This document shows, in pieces, positions 14,506-22,639 of a stretch of DNA of 64,000 nucleotides. The notes under the pieces were generated by a model that saw only the letters and a program-made list of their open reading frames with translations, was not told the DNA's origin and did not search any database. Each line of letters begins with the position of its first letter. Position 1 is the stretch's first letter. The DNA is from Pseudomonadota bacterium (GTDB taxonomy: Bacteria; Pseudomonadota; Gammaproteobacteria; Burkholderiales; Burkholderiaceae_C), in the NCBI GenBank assembly GCA_963205335.1, contig CAUJIM010000038.1, positions 21,332 to 85,331 of the forward strand, written 5' to 3'. A program made the position numbers and the translations under genes.

Positions 14506-14642
14506 TGCCCGCGATAGTGGCGGCCCTGGCTGATATGGCGGTCAACGCCGGTATCGTCGCCGGGGCCGTCCTATCGGCGCGCGTTCTGCTCTTCACGACA
14601 CGCTTCCTTCGTGAAGTGATCGACGGATGGCATACCAAGTAG
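14505..14642 (+). CDS. Small inovirus membrane protein (minor coat candidate)
   Basis: 45 residues, MPAIVAALADMAVNAGIVAG followed by AVLSARVLLF and a basic end (TTRFLREVIDGWHTK). The start overlaps the coat gene stop (TAATG). One membrane helix; size and position fit a pVII/pIX-type minor coat or a coat-like protein. Confidence 0.55.
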   Translation: MPAIVAALADMAVNAGIVAGAVLSARVLLFTTRFLREVIDGWHTK

Positions 14643-14971
14643 GCCCCGCGTGCTACAGCACCGCAGTTCAGGCGGCGCAGGCGTCGGCGTCCGCGCAAGC
14701 GGGAGCCATCGTTCAGCACGGCGGGGCCGCCTACATGATCGAAGTCGCATCCGTGCATTCCGATGCGATCGACTATGCCCTGCACCCCGTCTCTGGTGGT
14801 GCGGCAGTAACCCTCTCGGTGCCCTATAACGCGCAGCCCTGCGGCCTGTTGGCCTTGGACGATGGGCTTGCCTTCGGTTGGGGCATTGCAGCGGTCTGGC
14901 TGGGCGTCTACGCCCTGACGTTTATTGGCCGCGTGGTGGCCGGCAAGTGGGGAGCCGATGGCAACACCTGA
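14627..14971 (+). CDS. Inovirus minor coat-like protein
   Basis: 114 residues; mostly soluble N-terminal part with Ala/Gln-rich sequence (YSTAVQAAQASASAQAGAIV) and one C-terminal membrane helix (GWGIAAVWLGVYALTFIG) followed by positive residues. Overlaps the previous gene by 16 bases and the next by 14. Exact role unknown. Confidence 0.6.
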   Translation: MAYQVGPACYSTAVQAAQASASAQAGAIVQHGGAAYMIEVASVHSDAIDYALHPVSGGAAVTLSVPYNAQPCGLLALDDGLAFGWGIAAVWLGVYALTFIGRVVAGKWGADGNT

Positions 14972-15029
14972 GTTTTATGCGGCCTTCGTGGCCGTGCTGG
15001 GGGCCGTGTGGATTATCGTTTCTCGCTGA
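14958..15029 (+). CDS. Tiny inovirus membrane protein (23 aa)
   Basis: The peptide MATPEFYAAFVAVLGAVWII ending VSR is almost one membrane helix, with a ribosome binding site (GGGGAG) just upstream. Such very short hydrophobic proteins before the adsorption gene are typical minor coat proteins of inoviruses. It overlaps the GTG start of the next gene. Confidence 0.55.
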   Translation: MATPEFYAAFVAVLGAVWIIVSR

Positions 15030-16372
15030 TTGCTGCCCTGTATCTTGTTTGCGCGTCTTCGGCGCATGCCGGTTATGCGCAGTTGCGCCCGCCTGTCGGC
15101 TGGTCTCCTGGTGGTACTGGTGTCGGTGGTCAGTTCCTCGGCTCCGCGGCCAATGCATCGCAGTACCTTGGCGCGACTGTACAAACGGATGCGGCGCTCA
15201 GTGTCGGCGGTCGTAATGTGGTTGTGCCTGCGGCTTTGCGTTTTGCGGCGAACGCGCCCCAGATTGCGTCTGCTGTCCTTTTCGCTAATCCCGCCCTCCG
15301 CATAGGTGTGGGCATCGCGGCGTGGTTGGCTGCTGATTATTTGTGGGACGAAGGCATGGGTGCATGGCGTCGCTTGCAGGACGAAGCGACTGGTGATGGC
15401 GGCAAGCTCTGGCGCTCTCAATATTACGCCTCAGACCCATCTATCGGATGGCGCATGTCCAAGGCGGATGCGTGTCAAGATGGGATTTCGTATCTCAACT
15501 CGCTGCACCCGAGTGAAGATCATCGGACGTTCACGCGTGTGCAGGATTCGAATTGCTTTGCCAATCGGGTTTTTAAGATTGGTGACCAGTGGTTCGACAA
15601 CGGAGAGGAAAGCGCTGGCGGGCTTGAGAGCAAGCCTATGGAGACTGAGCCTTGCTTTCCGGGTTGGGATTTAGTGGACGGAAGATGTCGTAGTCCTGCC
15701 TTGACAGAGCCTGAGTTTATCGATCAGGTTGGTTCGCGTCCGATGCCTGATTCCGTCCCGAGGGAGATTCCGCTGCCTTTGCCGATCGATCTACCAGTCA
15801 TCAATCCTTCTTCCGGCACGTCGCCAGTGTCGCAGCCTCTTTTCATTCCTACGGGCGACCCTGTGCGCAATCCGCATTACGACCCCGAGGCCGAACCCAG
15901 CCCGGAGAATCGCCCCTATATTCAACCCGGTGTTCGGGTGGTCCCTTCTCCTACGTCTGCCGAACCCTGGCGTGTCGATGTGCAGCCGGTAGACCGCCCG
16001 GTCGAATCCTCCGACCCAATGACCGCTCCGGAGTCCGAGACTGGCCCGAACGATGGCGACAAGCCCAAGGAAGAGACTCCGGGCTTGTGCGACATGTACC
16101 CCGATATTGCTGCCTGCCAAAAGATGGGCGATTTGGACGAGGTGCCGGTGGCGAACAAGACTGTTCCGCTGGCGATCAACCGTGAAGAGGGTTTCGGCCC
16201 TTCCGAGGGCACCTGTCCTGCACCCCGTCAATTCACGATCATGGGCAAGACCATGGCCTTCCGTTGGGACCTGCTCTGCGATTTCGCTCAGGGCGTTCGC
16301 CCCGTCATCATCGGCATGGCCTACCTCGCCGCCGTGCTCGCGTTTTTGGGTCTATCTCGCAAGGGGTCATAA
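15008..16372 (+). CDS. Adsorption/attachment minor coat protein (pIII-like, TspB-related)
   Basis: 454 residues from a GTG start. Signal peptide (SLIAALYLVCASSAHA), an N-terminal domain that should contact the host receptor, a long proline-rich linker (about residues 245-355; PLPLPIDLPVINPSS, PDSVPREIP), a cysteine-rich C-terminal domain (GLCDMYPDIAACQKMGDL, GTCPAPRQF, LLCDFAQGVRP) and a final membrane helix (IIGMAYLAAVLAFLGL). This layout matches the neisserial TspB/phage pIII group. Only this protein would set host range. Confidence 0.82.
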   Translation: MDYRFSLIAALYLVCASSAHAGYAQLRPPVGWSPGGTGVGGQFLGSAANASQYLGATVQTDAALSVGGRNVVVPAALRFAANAPQIASAVLFANPALRIGVGIAAWLAADYLWDEGMGAWRRLQDEATGDGGKLWRSQYYASDPSIGWRMSKADACQDGISYLNSLHPSEDHRTFTRVQDSNCFANRVFKIGDQWFDNGEESAGGLESKPMETEPCFPGWDLVDGRCRSPALTEPEFIDQVGSRPMPDSVPREIPLPLPIDLPVINPSSGTSPVSQPLFIPTGDPVRNPHYDPEAEPSPENRPYIQPGVRVVPSPTSAEPWRVDVQPVDRPVESSDPMTAPESETGPNDGDKPKEETPGLCDMYPDIAACQKMGDLDEVPVANKTVPLAINREEGFGPSEGTCPAPRQFTIMGKTMAFRWDLLCDFAQGVRPVIIGMAYLAAVLAFLGLSRKGS

Positions 16373-16669
16373 ATGGATGGCATCGCAGCGTGGCTAGCGC
16401 GCATCTCCTGGCCACTGGTCACTCGTCTTATGGCCGCGCTTGGCGTCGGTTATGTCACGTATGAGGGGGCCGATACGGCGGTCACTACCGTTCTCAATGC
16501 GGCGAAGGGTGCGTTCATTGGCATCGGGTCGGAAGTGGTGAACCTGCTCGCCATGGCGGGATTCTTCGAAGCTATGGCGATCACCTCGGGCGGCATCGTC
16601 TCCGGTCTGGCTTGGATGACCCTTAAGCATTTCGCGTTGCAGACCACCGGCAGCACGGGGGGCGCATGA
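16373..16669 (+). CDS. DUF2523 minor coat protein (pVI-like)
   Basis: 98 residues, three hydrophobic stretches, typical of DUF2523 phage proteins located between the adsorption protein and Zot and taken as the pVI equivalent capping the virion end. Starts immediately after the previous stop and overlaps zot by four bases. Confidence 0.8.
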   Translation: MDGIAAWLARISWPLVTRLMAALGVGYVTYEGADTAVTTVLNAAKGAFIGIGSEVVNLLAMAGFFEAMAITSGGIVSGLAWMTLKHFALQTTGSTGGA

Positions 16670-17850
16670 TCACGTTGATCACCGGAGCACCTGGGTCTGG
16701 CAAGTCTGCCGCGTTGGTCTCGATGCTCGCCGAGTTGTCCCAAAATCGCCCGCTTTACTGCAACGGTATCCCGGGTTTGAAGGTGCCTCACGTCGACCTC
16801 GAGAAGCCCGAGAATTGGCCGTCCGACGTGCCTGACGGTGCCATCGTCGTGATTGACGAAGTGCAACGCATCTGGCGTCCGCGCGGCCCCGGTGTCAAGG
16901 TTCCTGACCACGTCGCCAAGCTGGAGACCCACCGGCATCGAGGGCTGGACTTCTACATCATCACGCAGGGGCCGAACCTCGTGGACACCAATGTCCGCGC
17001 CCTGGTCGGTCGCCACGTGCATCTGCGCGATCTAGGCATCCTCGGCCGCTGGTGGTACGAGTGGCCGGAAACCTGCGACAACTGCCGCACCGGCTGGAAG
17101 AACGCCCCGATCAAGAAGCGCTACCGCCTGCCAAAGCGCATTTTCGATCAGTACAAGAGCGCGTCGATCCACGTTAAGCCCGTGCGTTCGGTGCCGTGGA
17201 TGCTCGCCGTCATGGTCGGTGCCTTGGTCGCGACGGGCACGCTTTCATGGGTTGCCTACAAGGGCATTTCCAAGCGCCTCGCGCCGGTGGAAGCCGTCAA
17301 GACACCCGCGACTACGGTAGCTGGCATGCCGCCGTCTGCTGTCCCGGTGGCCGCCAGACCCGCCCCGGCCATCAACGTCGGCCCGGTGGATGAGCGCGTG
17401 GGCTTCATGCCTCGTCTGTCGGGTAGACCGTGGACCGCGCCCGCGTTCGATGCTGTTCGTCAGGTGGTGCGCATGCCCGCCGTTGCGGGGGCGATCTGCA
17501 CCAGCGAGCGCTGCGTGTGCGTCACCGATGCCGGTGAGCGCCTCGACCTGGCCGATCACGAGTGTCGCGAGTGGCTCAAGCTGCGTCCCTTCGACCCCTA
17601 CCGCGAACCGCCTAGGCCCGTGGCTTCCTCGGCTGGCGCGGTCGCCGGTACTGCCGTGGCGAGTAGTCCAGCGAGCGCACCTGGAACTGCGCCTGTTCCT
17701 CAGGTGTCCGCAACCGTAGTCCCGATGCCTTCCGGCGTCTCGAACCCGCGCGCAGATAGCCTATTGCCTTCACCGCTGCCGCCAGGCTCACCAGTGCACC
17801 CAGGACCGCCCATGGGTGTCCTGACACCGATCGCGCAAGGTTTGCTATAG
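16666..17850 (+). CDS. Zonular occludens toxin-like assembly ATPase (pI)
   Basis: 394 residues. The Zot domain starts with a Walker A motif (GAPGSGKS, residues 7-14) and has Walker B (AIVVIDEVQRIW) and the ITQGPNLVDTNVRALV block. A single membrane helix (SVPWMLAVMVGALVATGTLS, about residue 185) separates the cytoplasmic ATPase from a periplasmic part. It drives phage assembly and export. The last 80 residues are Pro/Ser/Ala-rich and overlap a minus-strand reading frame. Confidence 0.92.
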   Translation: MITLITGAPGSGKSAALVSMLAELSQNRPLYCNGIPGLKVPHVDLEKPENWPSDVPDGAIVVIDEVQRIWRPRGPGVKVPDHVAKLETHRHRGLDFYIITQGPNLVDTNVRALVGRHVHLRDLGILGRWWYEWPETCDNCRTGWKNAPIKKRYRLPKRIFDQYKSASIHVKPVRSVPWMLAVMVGALVATGTLSWVAYKGISKRLAPVEAVKTPATTVAGMPPSAVPVAARPAPAINVGPVDERVGFMPRLSGRPWTAPAFDAVRQVVRMPAVAGAICTSERCVCVTDAGERLDLADHECREWLKLRPFDPYREPPRPVASSAGAVAGTAVASSPASAPGTAPVPQVSATVVPMPSGVSNPRADSLLPSPLPPGSPVHPGPPMGVLTPIAQGLL

Positions 17851-17857
17851 CGTCCAT
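17612..17857 (-). CDS. Possible antisense membrane protein overlapping the zot 3' end
   Basis: 81 residues with one membrane helix (HPWAVLGALVSLAAAVKAIG) and a basic tail (SPRQYRRPRQPRKPRA). It reads like an ordinary small protein, whereas the zot tail opposite it is low complexity. No ribosome binding site was confirmed and zot clearly continues through, so this stays uncertain. Confidence 0.35.
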   Translation of the reverse strand: MDAIANLARSVSGHPWAVLGALVSLAAAVKAIGYLRAGSRRRKASGLRLRTPEEQAQFQVRSLDYSPRQYRRPRQPRKPRA

Positions 17858-18118
17858 GCGCGTGAGTCTACGTGCTGGGGGTATCGGGGGATTCCCCCGA
17901 TGTTCCCGTTCCGTCGCGCGACGTACCCCATGGCAAGGGGCACCAGGTGTCCAGCGCGCCCGCCGCTCTCATGTGGCTAGGTCGCCGCACATCCCTGCGG
18001 CATCCGCCCGCTTGCTTGTTGGTGAGGACCATCGCGGGCGTGCTGCTCGATCAGGCGCTGTGCTCATTCGCGCTTGAGAGCCGGTATTTCGGGGTACTGA
18101 GGACGTGTCGCGTATTCT
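17858..18118 (+). other. Inovirus intergenic region with packaging-type hairpin
   Basis: Non-coding. It contains the near-perfect hairpin ATCGGGGG-ATT-CCCCCGAT (17883-17901), then about 200 bp related to the inverted region 10155-10395 in the satellite. Filamentous phages carry a packaging hairpin and replication signals in such a region; this is inference from structure and duplication. Confidence 0.6.
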
Positions 18119-18146
18119 GATTGAGACAATGTATATTATGTTAAAT
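18119..18146 (+). other. dif-like XerC/XerD site, right end of the phage array
   Basis: Left arm GATTGAGACAA, core TGTATA (18130-18135), right arm TTATGTTAAAT. Core and right arm are identical to the XerD half of the E. coli dif site, so this right half is probably the host's own dif. Its presence implies that this part of the chromosome is the replication terminus. Confidence 0.75.
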
Positions 18147-18283
18147 ATAAAATTCGAATACCACTTTGTCCAAAAGTCAGCACGTTCCCGGACACCGCCC
18201 CTACGCAAGCTGCACCGGTAAAGCCGCCGCGAGCTTGGACGAGCATGGATAATGCCGCCGATCCGGTATGGACGTAACGATTC

Positions 18284-19108
18284 ATGGAGTTGAGTGACTT
18301 GCTGGCGCGGGACTGCGTGGTGCCGAGCGCACCGCGCGCGGTGGCGTTGCTGACCGCGGAGCTGAGGCATCCCGAGCCCAGCCTGAGGCGCATCAACCAG
18401 TTTCTCTCGACGGACCCGGCGCTCACGGCCCGCTTGCTGCACGAGGCCAACGCTCCCGCATTCGGCTTGGAGCGCCAGGTCAGCGGCGTGGCCGAGGCCC
18501 TGGTGCTGCTGGATGCGGTCCAGCTGCGCGCGATCGCGTCGTCGGCCATCGTGGGCACGACTTCCGGCTCGGTGCCCGGCGTGAACCTGCAAAGCTTCTG
18601 GCGCTACAGCCTGAATACCGCCAGGCTGGCGCGGTCCCTCGCCGGGCTGGTGCGGCACGACCAGATCGCCGCGTACAGCGCGGGATTGCTGCACGGCCTG
18701 GGCGAGATCGTGATGCACCTGCTCGACCCGCAGGGGATGCGAAAACTCGCAAGCCTCGCCACGCCGCTGGATCTGCGCCGGGCCAAGGTGGAGCATCGCG
18801 CCCTGGGCTACAGCTACGCGCAGGCGAGTGCCGGCCTGGCCCGGCATTGGCACCTGCCGCAGGCCATCACCGACGCGCTGCGCTACCACGACGTGCCGTT
18901 CGCCAACGAGGTGTACGAGCCGCTGGCGGGCGTGCTGCACCTGGCCGCGTGGCGCGCGCGGGCGCTCGAGGCGGGCCTGGACCAGCGCGCGCTGGCGGCC
19001 ACCTTCCCGGGGGAAGTGGGTGTCGCGCTGGGCATGGACATCGACACCGTGCTGCAGCAGGACCCGATTGACTGGAACGCGCAGTTCGACGCCGACGAGC
19101 GCGGCTGA
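18284..19108 (+). CDS. HDOD domain signalling protein
   Basis: 274 residues of an HDOD domain, the metal-independent relative of HD phosphohydrolases found in bacterial signalling: MELSDLLARDCVVPSAPRAV, LRRINQFLSTDPALTARLLH, LVRHDQIAAYSAGLLHGLGE. No other domain is attached. Targets are unknown; it lies between the dif site and the convergent pyruvate dehydrogenase operon. Confidence 0.85.
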   Translation: MELSDLLARDCVVPSAPRAVALLTAELRHPEPSLRRINQFLSTDPALTARLLHEANAPAFGLERQVSGVAEALVLLDAVQLRAIASSAIVGTTSGSVPGVNLQSFWRYSLNTARLARSLAGLVRHDQIAAYSAGLLHGLGEIVMHLLDPQGMRKLASLATPLDLRRAKVEHRALGYSYAQASAGLARHWHLPQAITDALRYHDVPFANEVYEPLAGVLHLAAWRARALEAGLDQRALAATFPGEVGVALGMDIDTVLQQDPIDWNAQFDADERG

Positions 19109-19155
19109 ACTGAACGCCGCGGGCCCGAGCGCGGCCCGCGGCGCCCTCCTGCCTT

Positions 19156-20967
19156 TTACCGCTTCTGCGGCGGCACGTCGGTGCAGCTGCCGTGCGCCAC
19201 TTCCGCCGCCATGCCTATGCTCTCGCCCAGCGTGGGGTGCGGGTGGATGGTCTTGCCGATGTCCACCGCGTCGGCGCCCATCTCGATCGCCAGCGCGATC
19301 TCGCCGATCATGTCGCCCGCGTGCGTGCCGACGATGCCGCCGCCCAGGATGCGGTGCGTCGCCTCGTCGAACAGCAGCTTGGTGAAGCCCTCATCGCGGC
19401 CGTTGGCAATCGCCCGGCCCGATGCGGCCCAGGGGAACAGGCCCTTCTTGACCTTGATGCCCTGCTGCCGTGCCTGGTCCTCGGTCAGGCCGACCCAGGC
19501 GACCTCGGGGTCGGTATAGGCCACGCTCGGGATCACGCGGGCGTTGAACGCGGCCTTGGACAGCTTGTCGTCGCCCCGGAGTTCGCCGGCGATCACCTCG
19601 GCCGCGACGTGCGCCTCGTGCACCGCCTTGTGCGACAGCAAGCGCTGGCCGACGATGTCGCCGATGGCGAAGATGTGCGCCACGTTGGTGCGCATCTGGA
19701 TGTCGACGCCGATGTAGCCGCGGTCGGTCACCGCCACGCCGGCCTTGTCGGCGCCGATCTTCTTGCCATTGGGCGTGCGGCCCACGGCCTGCAGCACCAG
19801 GTCGTAGGTCTGCGGCTCGGGGGCGGTGCCGCCCTCTTCCGCTGGCGCGAACGTGACCCTGATGCCCTCGGGCGTGGCCTCGGCGCCCACGGTTTTCGTC
19901 TTCAACATGATGTTGTCGAAGCGGTGGGCATTCATCTTCTGCCAGACCTTGACGAGGTCGCGGTCCGCGCCCTGCATCAGGCCGTCGAGCATTTCCACCA
20001 CGTCCAGCCGCGCGCCCAGCGTGGAGTACACCGTGCCCATCTCCAGGCCGATGATGCCGCCGCCGAGGATGAGCATGCGCTTAGGCACGCCCGCCAGCGC
20101 CAGCGCGCCGGTGGAGTCGACCACGCGCGGATCGTCGGGCATGAAGGGCAGGCGCACCGCCTGGCTGCCGGCGGCGATGATGCAGTGCTTGAACTGCACC
20201 ACCTGCTTCTTGCCGGTCTTCTCCTGCCCTGCCCCGGTGGTTTCCTCCACCTCGATCTGGTGGCTGCCGACGAAGTGGCCGTAGCCGCGCACCACGGTCA
20301 CCTTGCGCGTCCTGGCCATGCCGGCAAGGCCCCCGGTGAGCTTGCCGACCACCTTTTCCTTGTGGCCGCGCAGCTGGTCGATGTCGACCCGGGGCGCGCC
20401 GAAGTCGATGCCCGCGCTCCTGAGGTGACCCACCTCGTCCATCACCGCCGCCACGTGCAGCAGCGCCTTGGACGGGATGCAGCCGACGTTCAGGCACACG
20501 CCGCCGAGCGTGGCGTAGCGCTCGACCAGGACCACGCTCAGGCCCAGGTCGGCCGCGCGGAAGGCCGCCGAATAGCCGCCCGGGCCACCGCCGAGCACCA
20601 GCACATCGCACTCCGAACTGACGCTGCCGGCAAAGCTGGCCGCTACAGGAGCAGGAGCTGCCGGCGCTTGGCTGACGGGCGCTGGAGCCGGTTTTTCTTC
20701 TGGTTTTTTCGCTTCGGCCGCGGGGGCTGCCGCGACTTCCAGCGTGAGCAGCACGCTGCCCTCGCTGATCTTGTCGCCCAGCTTGACCAGGAGAGACTTG
20801 ACGACGCCCGCGTGGCTCGACGGGATTTCCATCGACGCCTTGTCGCTCTCCACGGTGACCAGGCTCTGCTCGGCGCGGACGCTGTCGCCCGCCGCCACCA
20901 GCACCTCGATCACCGCCACGTCCTTGAAGTCGCCGATATCGGGAACCTTGATGTCCATCACTGCCAT
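19156..20967 (-). CDS. lpdA: Dihydrolipoyl dehydrogenase (E3) with N-terminal lipoyl domain
   Basis: 603 residues. Residues 1-80 are a lipoyl domain with the lipoylated lysine in TVESDKASMEIP. An Ala/Pro/Lys linker (about 80-115) follows, then the flavoprotein: FAD motif VLGGGPGGYSAAFRA, redox-active disulfide GGVCLNVGCIPSK, NAD-binding LILGGGIIGLEMGTV and the C-terminal HPHPTLGE, whose histidine completes the partner active site. It reoxidises dihydrolipoamide with NAD+. Last gene of the aceE-aceF-lpdA operon. Part of the linker is encoded by a short interspersed repeat. Confidence 0.95.
   Translation of the reverse strand: MAVMDIKVPDIGDFKDVAVIEVLVAAGDSVRAEQSLVTVESDKASMEIPSSHAGVVKSLLVKLGDKISEGSVLLTLEVAAAPAAEAKKPEEKPAPAPVSQAPAAPAPVAASFAGSVSSECDVLVLGGGPGGYSAAFRAADLGLSVVLVERYATLGGVCLNVGCIPSKALLHVAAVMDEVGHLRSAGIDFGAPRVDIDQLRGHKEKVVGKLTGGLAGMARTRKVTVVRGYGHFVGSHQIEVEETTGAGQEKTGKKQVVQFKHCIIAAGSQAVRLPFMPDDPRVVDSTGALALAGVPKRMLILGGGIIGLEMGTVYSTLGARLDVVEMLDGLMQGADRDLVKVWQKMNAHRFDNIMLKTKTVGAEATPEGIRVTFAPAEEGGTAPEPQTYDLVLQAVGRTPNGKKIGADKAGVAVTDRGYIGVDIQMRTNVAHIFAIGDIVGQRLLSHKAVHEAHVAAEVIAGELRGDDKLSKAAFNARVIPSVAYTDPEVAWVGLTEDQARQQGIKVKKGLFPWAASGRAIANGRDEGFTKLLFDEATHRILGGGIVGTHAGDMIGEIALAIEMGADAVDIGKTIHPHPTLGESIGMAAEVAHGSCTDVPPQKR
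20643..20700 (+). repeat. Short interspersed repeat, copy inside the lpdA linker
   Basis: Plus strand GGAGCTGCCGGCGCTTGGCT, then GACGGGCGCTGGAGCCGGTTTTT, matching the pattern of the other copies. It codes (minus strand) for the linker sequence KPAPAPVSQAPAAPAPV. Confidence 0.55.
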
Positions 20968-20980
20968 GGCGTGCTTCCTT

Positions 20981-22624
20981 TCACAGCAGGATGCGGCGGT
21001 AGTCCGCCAGCACCTGGCCCAGATAGGCGTTGAAGCGCGCCGCGGCTGCGCCGTCGATCACGCGGTGGTCGTACGACAGCGACAGCGGCAGCATGAGGCG
21101 CGGCACAAAGGCCTTGCCGTCCCACACCGGCTTCATCGCGCTCTTGGACAGGCCCAGGATGGCGACCTCGGGCGCGTTGATGATGGGCGTGAAGTGCGTG
21201 CCGCCGATGCCGCCGAGCGACGAAATCGAGAAGCACCCGCCCTGCATGTCGGCGATGCCGAGCTTGCCGTCGCGCGCCTTGGCGGCGAGCTCGGACATCT
21301 CCTGGCTGATCGCGAGGATGCCCTTCTGGTCCGCATCCTTGAGCACCGGCACCACCAGGCCGTTGGGCGTGTCGGCGGCGAAGCCGATGTGGTAGTAGCG
21401 CTTGTAGACCAGGTTGTCGCCGTCCAGGCTGGTGTTGAACTCGGGGAATTTCCTGAGCGCCGCCACCACCGCCTTGATGACGAAGGCGAGCATCGTCACC
21501 TTGACGCCGCTCCTGGCCTTCTCGGCCTCCTTGTTGGTCTGCACGCGGAAGGCTTCGAGCTCGGTGATGTCGGCCTCGTCGTTGTTGGTGACGTGCGGGA
21601 TCATCACCCAGTTGCGCGCCAGGTTGGTGCCACTGATCTTCTTGATGCGCGACAGCGCCTTGGCTTCGACGGGGCCGAACTTGGCGAAGTCCACCTTGGG
21701 CCAGGGCAGCAGGTCGAGCCCCACGCCCGAGCCGCCCGCCGGCGCTTTCGCGGCCTGCGCCTGGGTGCGCACACTGCCCTCCATCACCGCGCGGGTGAAG
21801 CCCTGCACGTCCTCCTGCGTGATGCGGCCCTTGGGGCCGGTGCCCTTGACCTCTGCCAGCGGCACGCCCAGCTCGCGGGCGAACTTGCGCACCGACGGCG
21901 ACGCATGGGGCAGGCCGGCGACGGAGCCCCCCGGCTGGTGCGCCGGGACGCTGGCCGCCGCGGGCGCGGCCGGGGCGGCAGCGGCGCTGGCCACGGGGGC
22001 AGGCGCCGCGGCGGGCGCGGCAGCAGGTGGGCTCGCCGCGGCCTCGCCCTCGCCCTCGAGCACCGCCACCAGGTCGCCCGCGTTGATCTTGTCGCCGAGC
22101 TTGACCCTGAGCTCCTTGACGACGCCCGAGGCGGAAGAGGGTATCTCCATCGACGCCTTGTCGGACTCGACGGTGAAGAGCGACTGCTCGGCCTTGACCG
22201 CGTCGCCCACGGCCACCAGCAGCTCGATGACGGCGACGTCCTTGAAGTCGCCGATGTCCGGCACGCGCACCTCGACGCGGCCGGTGGCGGCCGGTGCCGG
22301 CGCGGCTGGAACCGCCGCGGGCGCTACGCTTGCAGGAGCTGCTTGCACAGGCGCAGTGGGCGCTGGAGCCTTGTTTTCGCTGGAATCTGCCGTCTCCACC
22401 AGCAGCACGACGGAGCCCTTGCTCACCTTGTCGCCGAGCTGCACCCTGAGCTCCCTGACGATGCCGGAGGCGGTCGACGGGATCTCCATCGACGCCTTGT
22501 CCGACTCGACGGTGATGAGGCTTTGCTCGACCTGTATCGCATCGCCGGGCTTGACCAGCAGCTCGATCACGCCGACTTCCGAGAAATCGCCGATATCGGG
22601 GACTTTGACTTCTGTGAGTGCCAT
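20981..22624 (-). CDS. aceF: Dihydrolipoamide acetyltransferase (E2 of pyruvate dehydrogenase)
   Basis: 547 residues. Two lipoyl domains (about 1-78 and 117-192), each with ESDKASMEIPS around the lipoyl lysine; a peripheral-subunit-binding domain (PSVRKFARELGVPLAEVKGT, about 240-275); and the catalytic acyltransferase domain ending with the active-site motif DHRVIDGA. It transfers the acetyl group to CoA. The linkers are Ala/Pro-rich, and one contains a short interspersed repeat. 13 bases separate it from lpdA and 15 from aceE. Confidence 0.95.
   Translation of the reverse strand: MALTEVKVPDIGDFSEVGVIELLVKPGDAIQVEQSLITVESDKASMEIPSTASGIVRELRVQLGDKVSKGSVVLLVETADSSENKAPAPTAPVQAAPASVAPAAVPAAPAPAATGRVEVRVPDIGDFKDVAVIELLVAVGDAVKAEQSLFTVESDKASMEIPSSASGVVKELRVKLGDKINAGDLVAVLEGEGEAAASPPAAAPAAAPAPVASAAAAPAAPAAASVPAHQPGGSVAGLPHASPSVRKFARELGVPLAEVKGTGPKGRITQEDVQGFTRAVMEGSVRTQAQAAKAPAGGSGVGLDLLPWPKVDFAKFGPVEAKALSRIKKISGTNLARNWVMIPHVTNNDEADITELEAFRVQTNKEAEKARSGVKVTMLAFVIKAVVAALRKFPEFNTSLDGDNLVYKRYYHIGFAADTPNGLVVPVLKDADQKGILAISQEMSELAAKARDGKLGIADMQGGCFSISSLGGIGGTHFTPIINAPEVAILGLSKSAMKPVWDGKAFVPRLMLPLSLSYDHRVIDGAAAARFNAYLGQVLADYRRILL
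22329..22381 (+). repeat. Short interspersed repeat, copy inside the aceF linker
   Basis: GGAGCTGCTTGCACAGGCGC followed by AGTGGGCGCTGGAGCCTTGTTTTCGCT in pattern. It encodes linker residues ENKAPAPTAPVQAAPASV between the two lipoyl domains. Confidence 0.55.
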
Positions 22625-22639
22625 GGTTTTCCCCTCCTC

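Larger units (their letters stand above)
11833..18135 (+). mobile_element. Integrated filamentous phage (Inoviridae), 6.3 kb
   Basis: A near-complete inovirus genome between dif-like cores: repressor, ssDNA-binding protein, HUH replication initiator, major coat, several tiny coat proteins, TspB-like adsorption protein, DUF2523 pVI-like protein, Zot (pI), and an intergenic hairpin region at the end. Many genes overlap by ATGA or TGATG. No integrase is encoded, which fits use of host XerCD at dif. GC content is visibly lower than in the flanking DNA. Confidence 0.88.

Noticed and set aside
17856..18120. Short open frames in the phage intergenic region
   Set aside because: Frames are open in several phases in both copies of the region, as expected for related non-coding DNA without stops; no good start signals.
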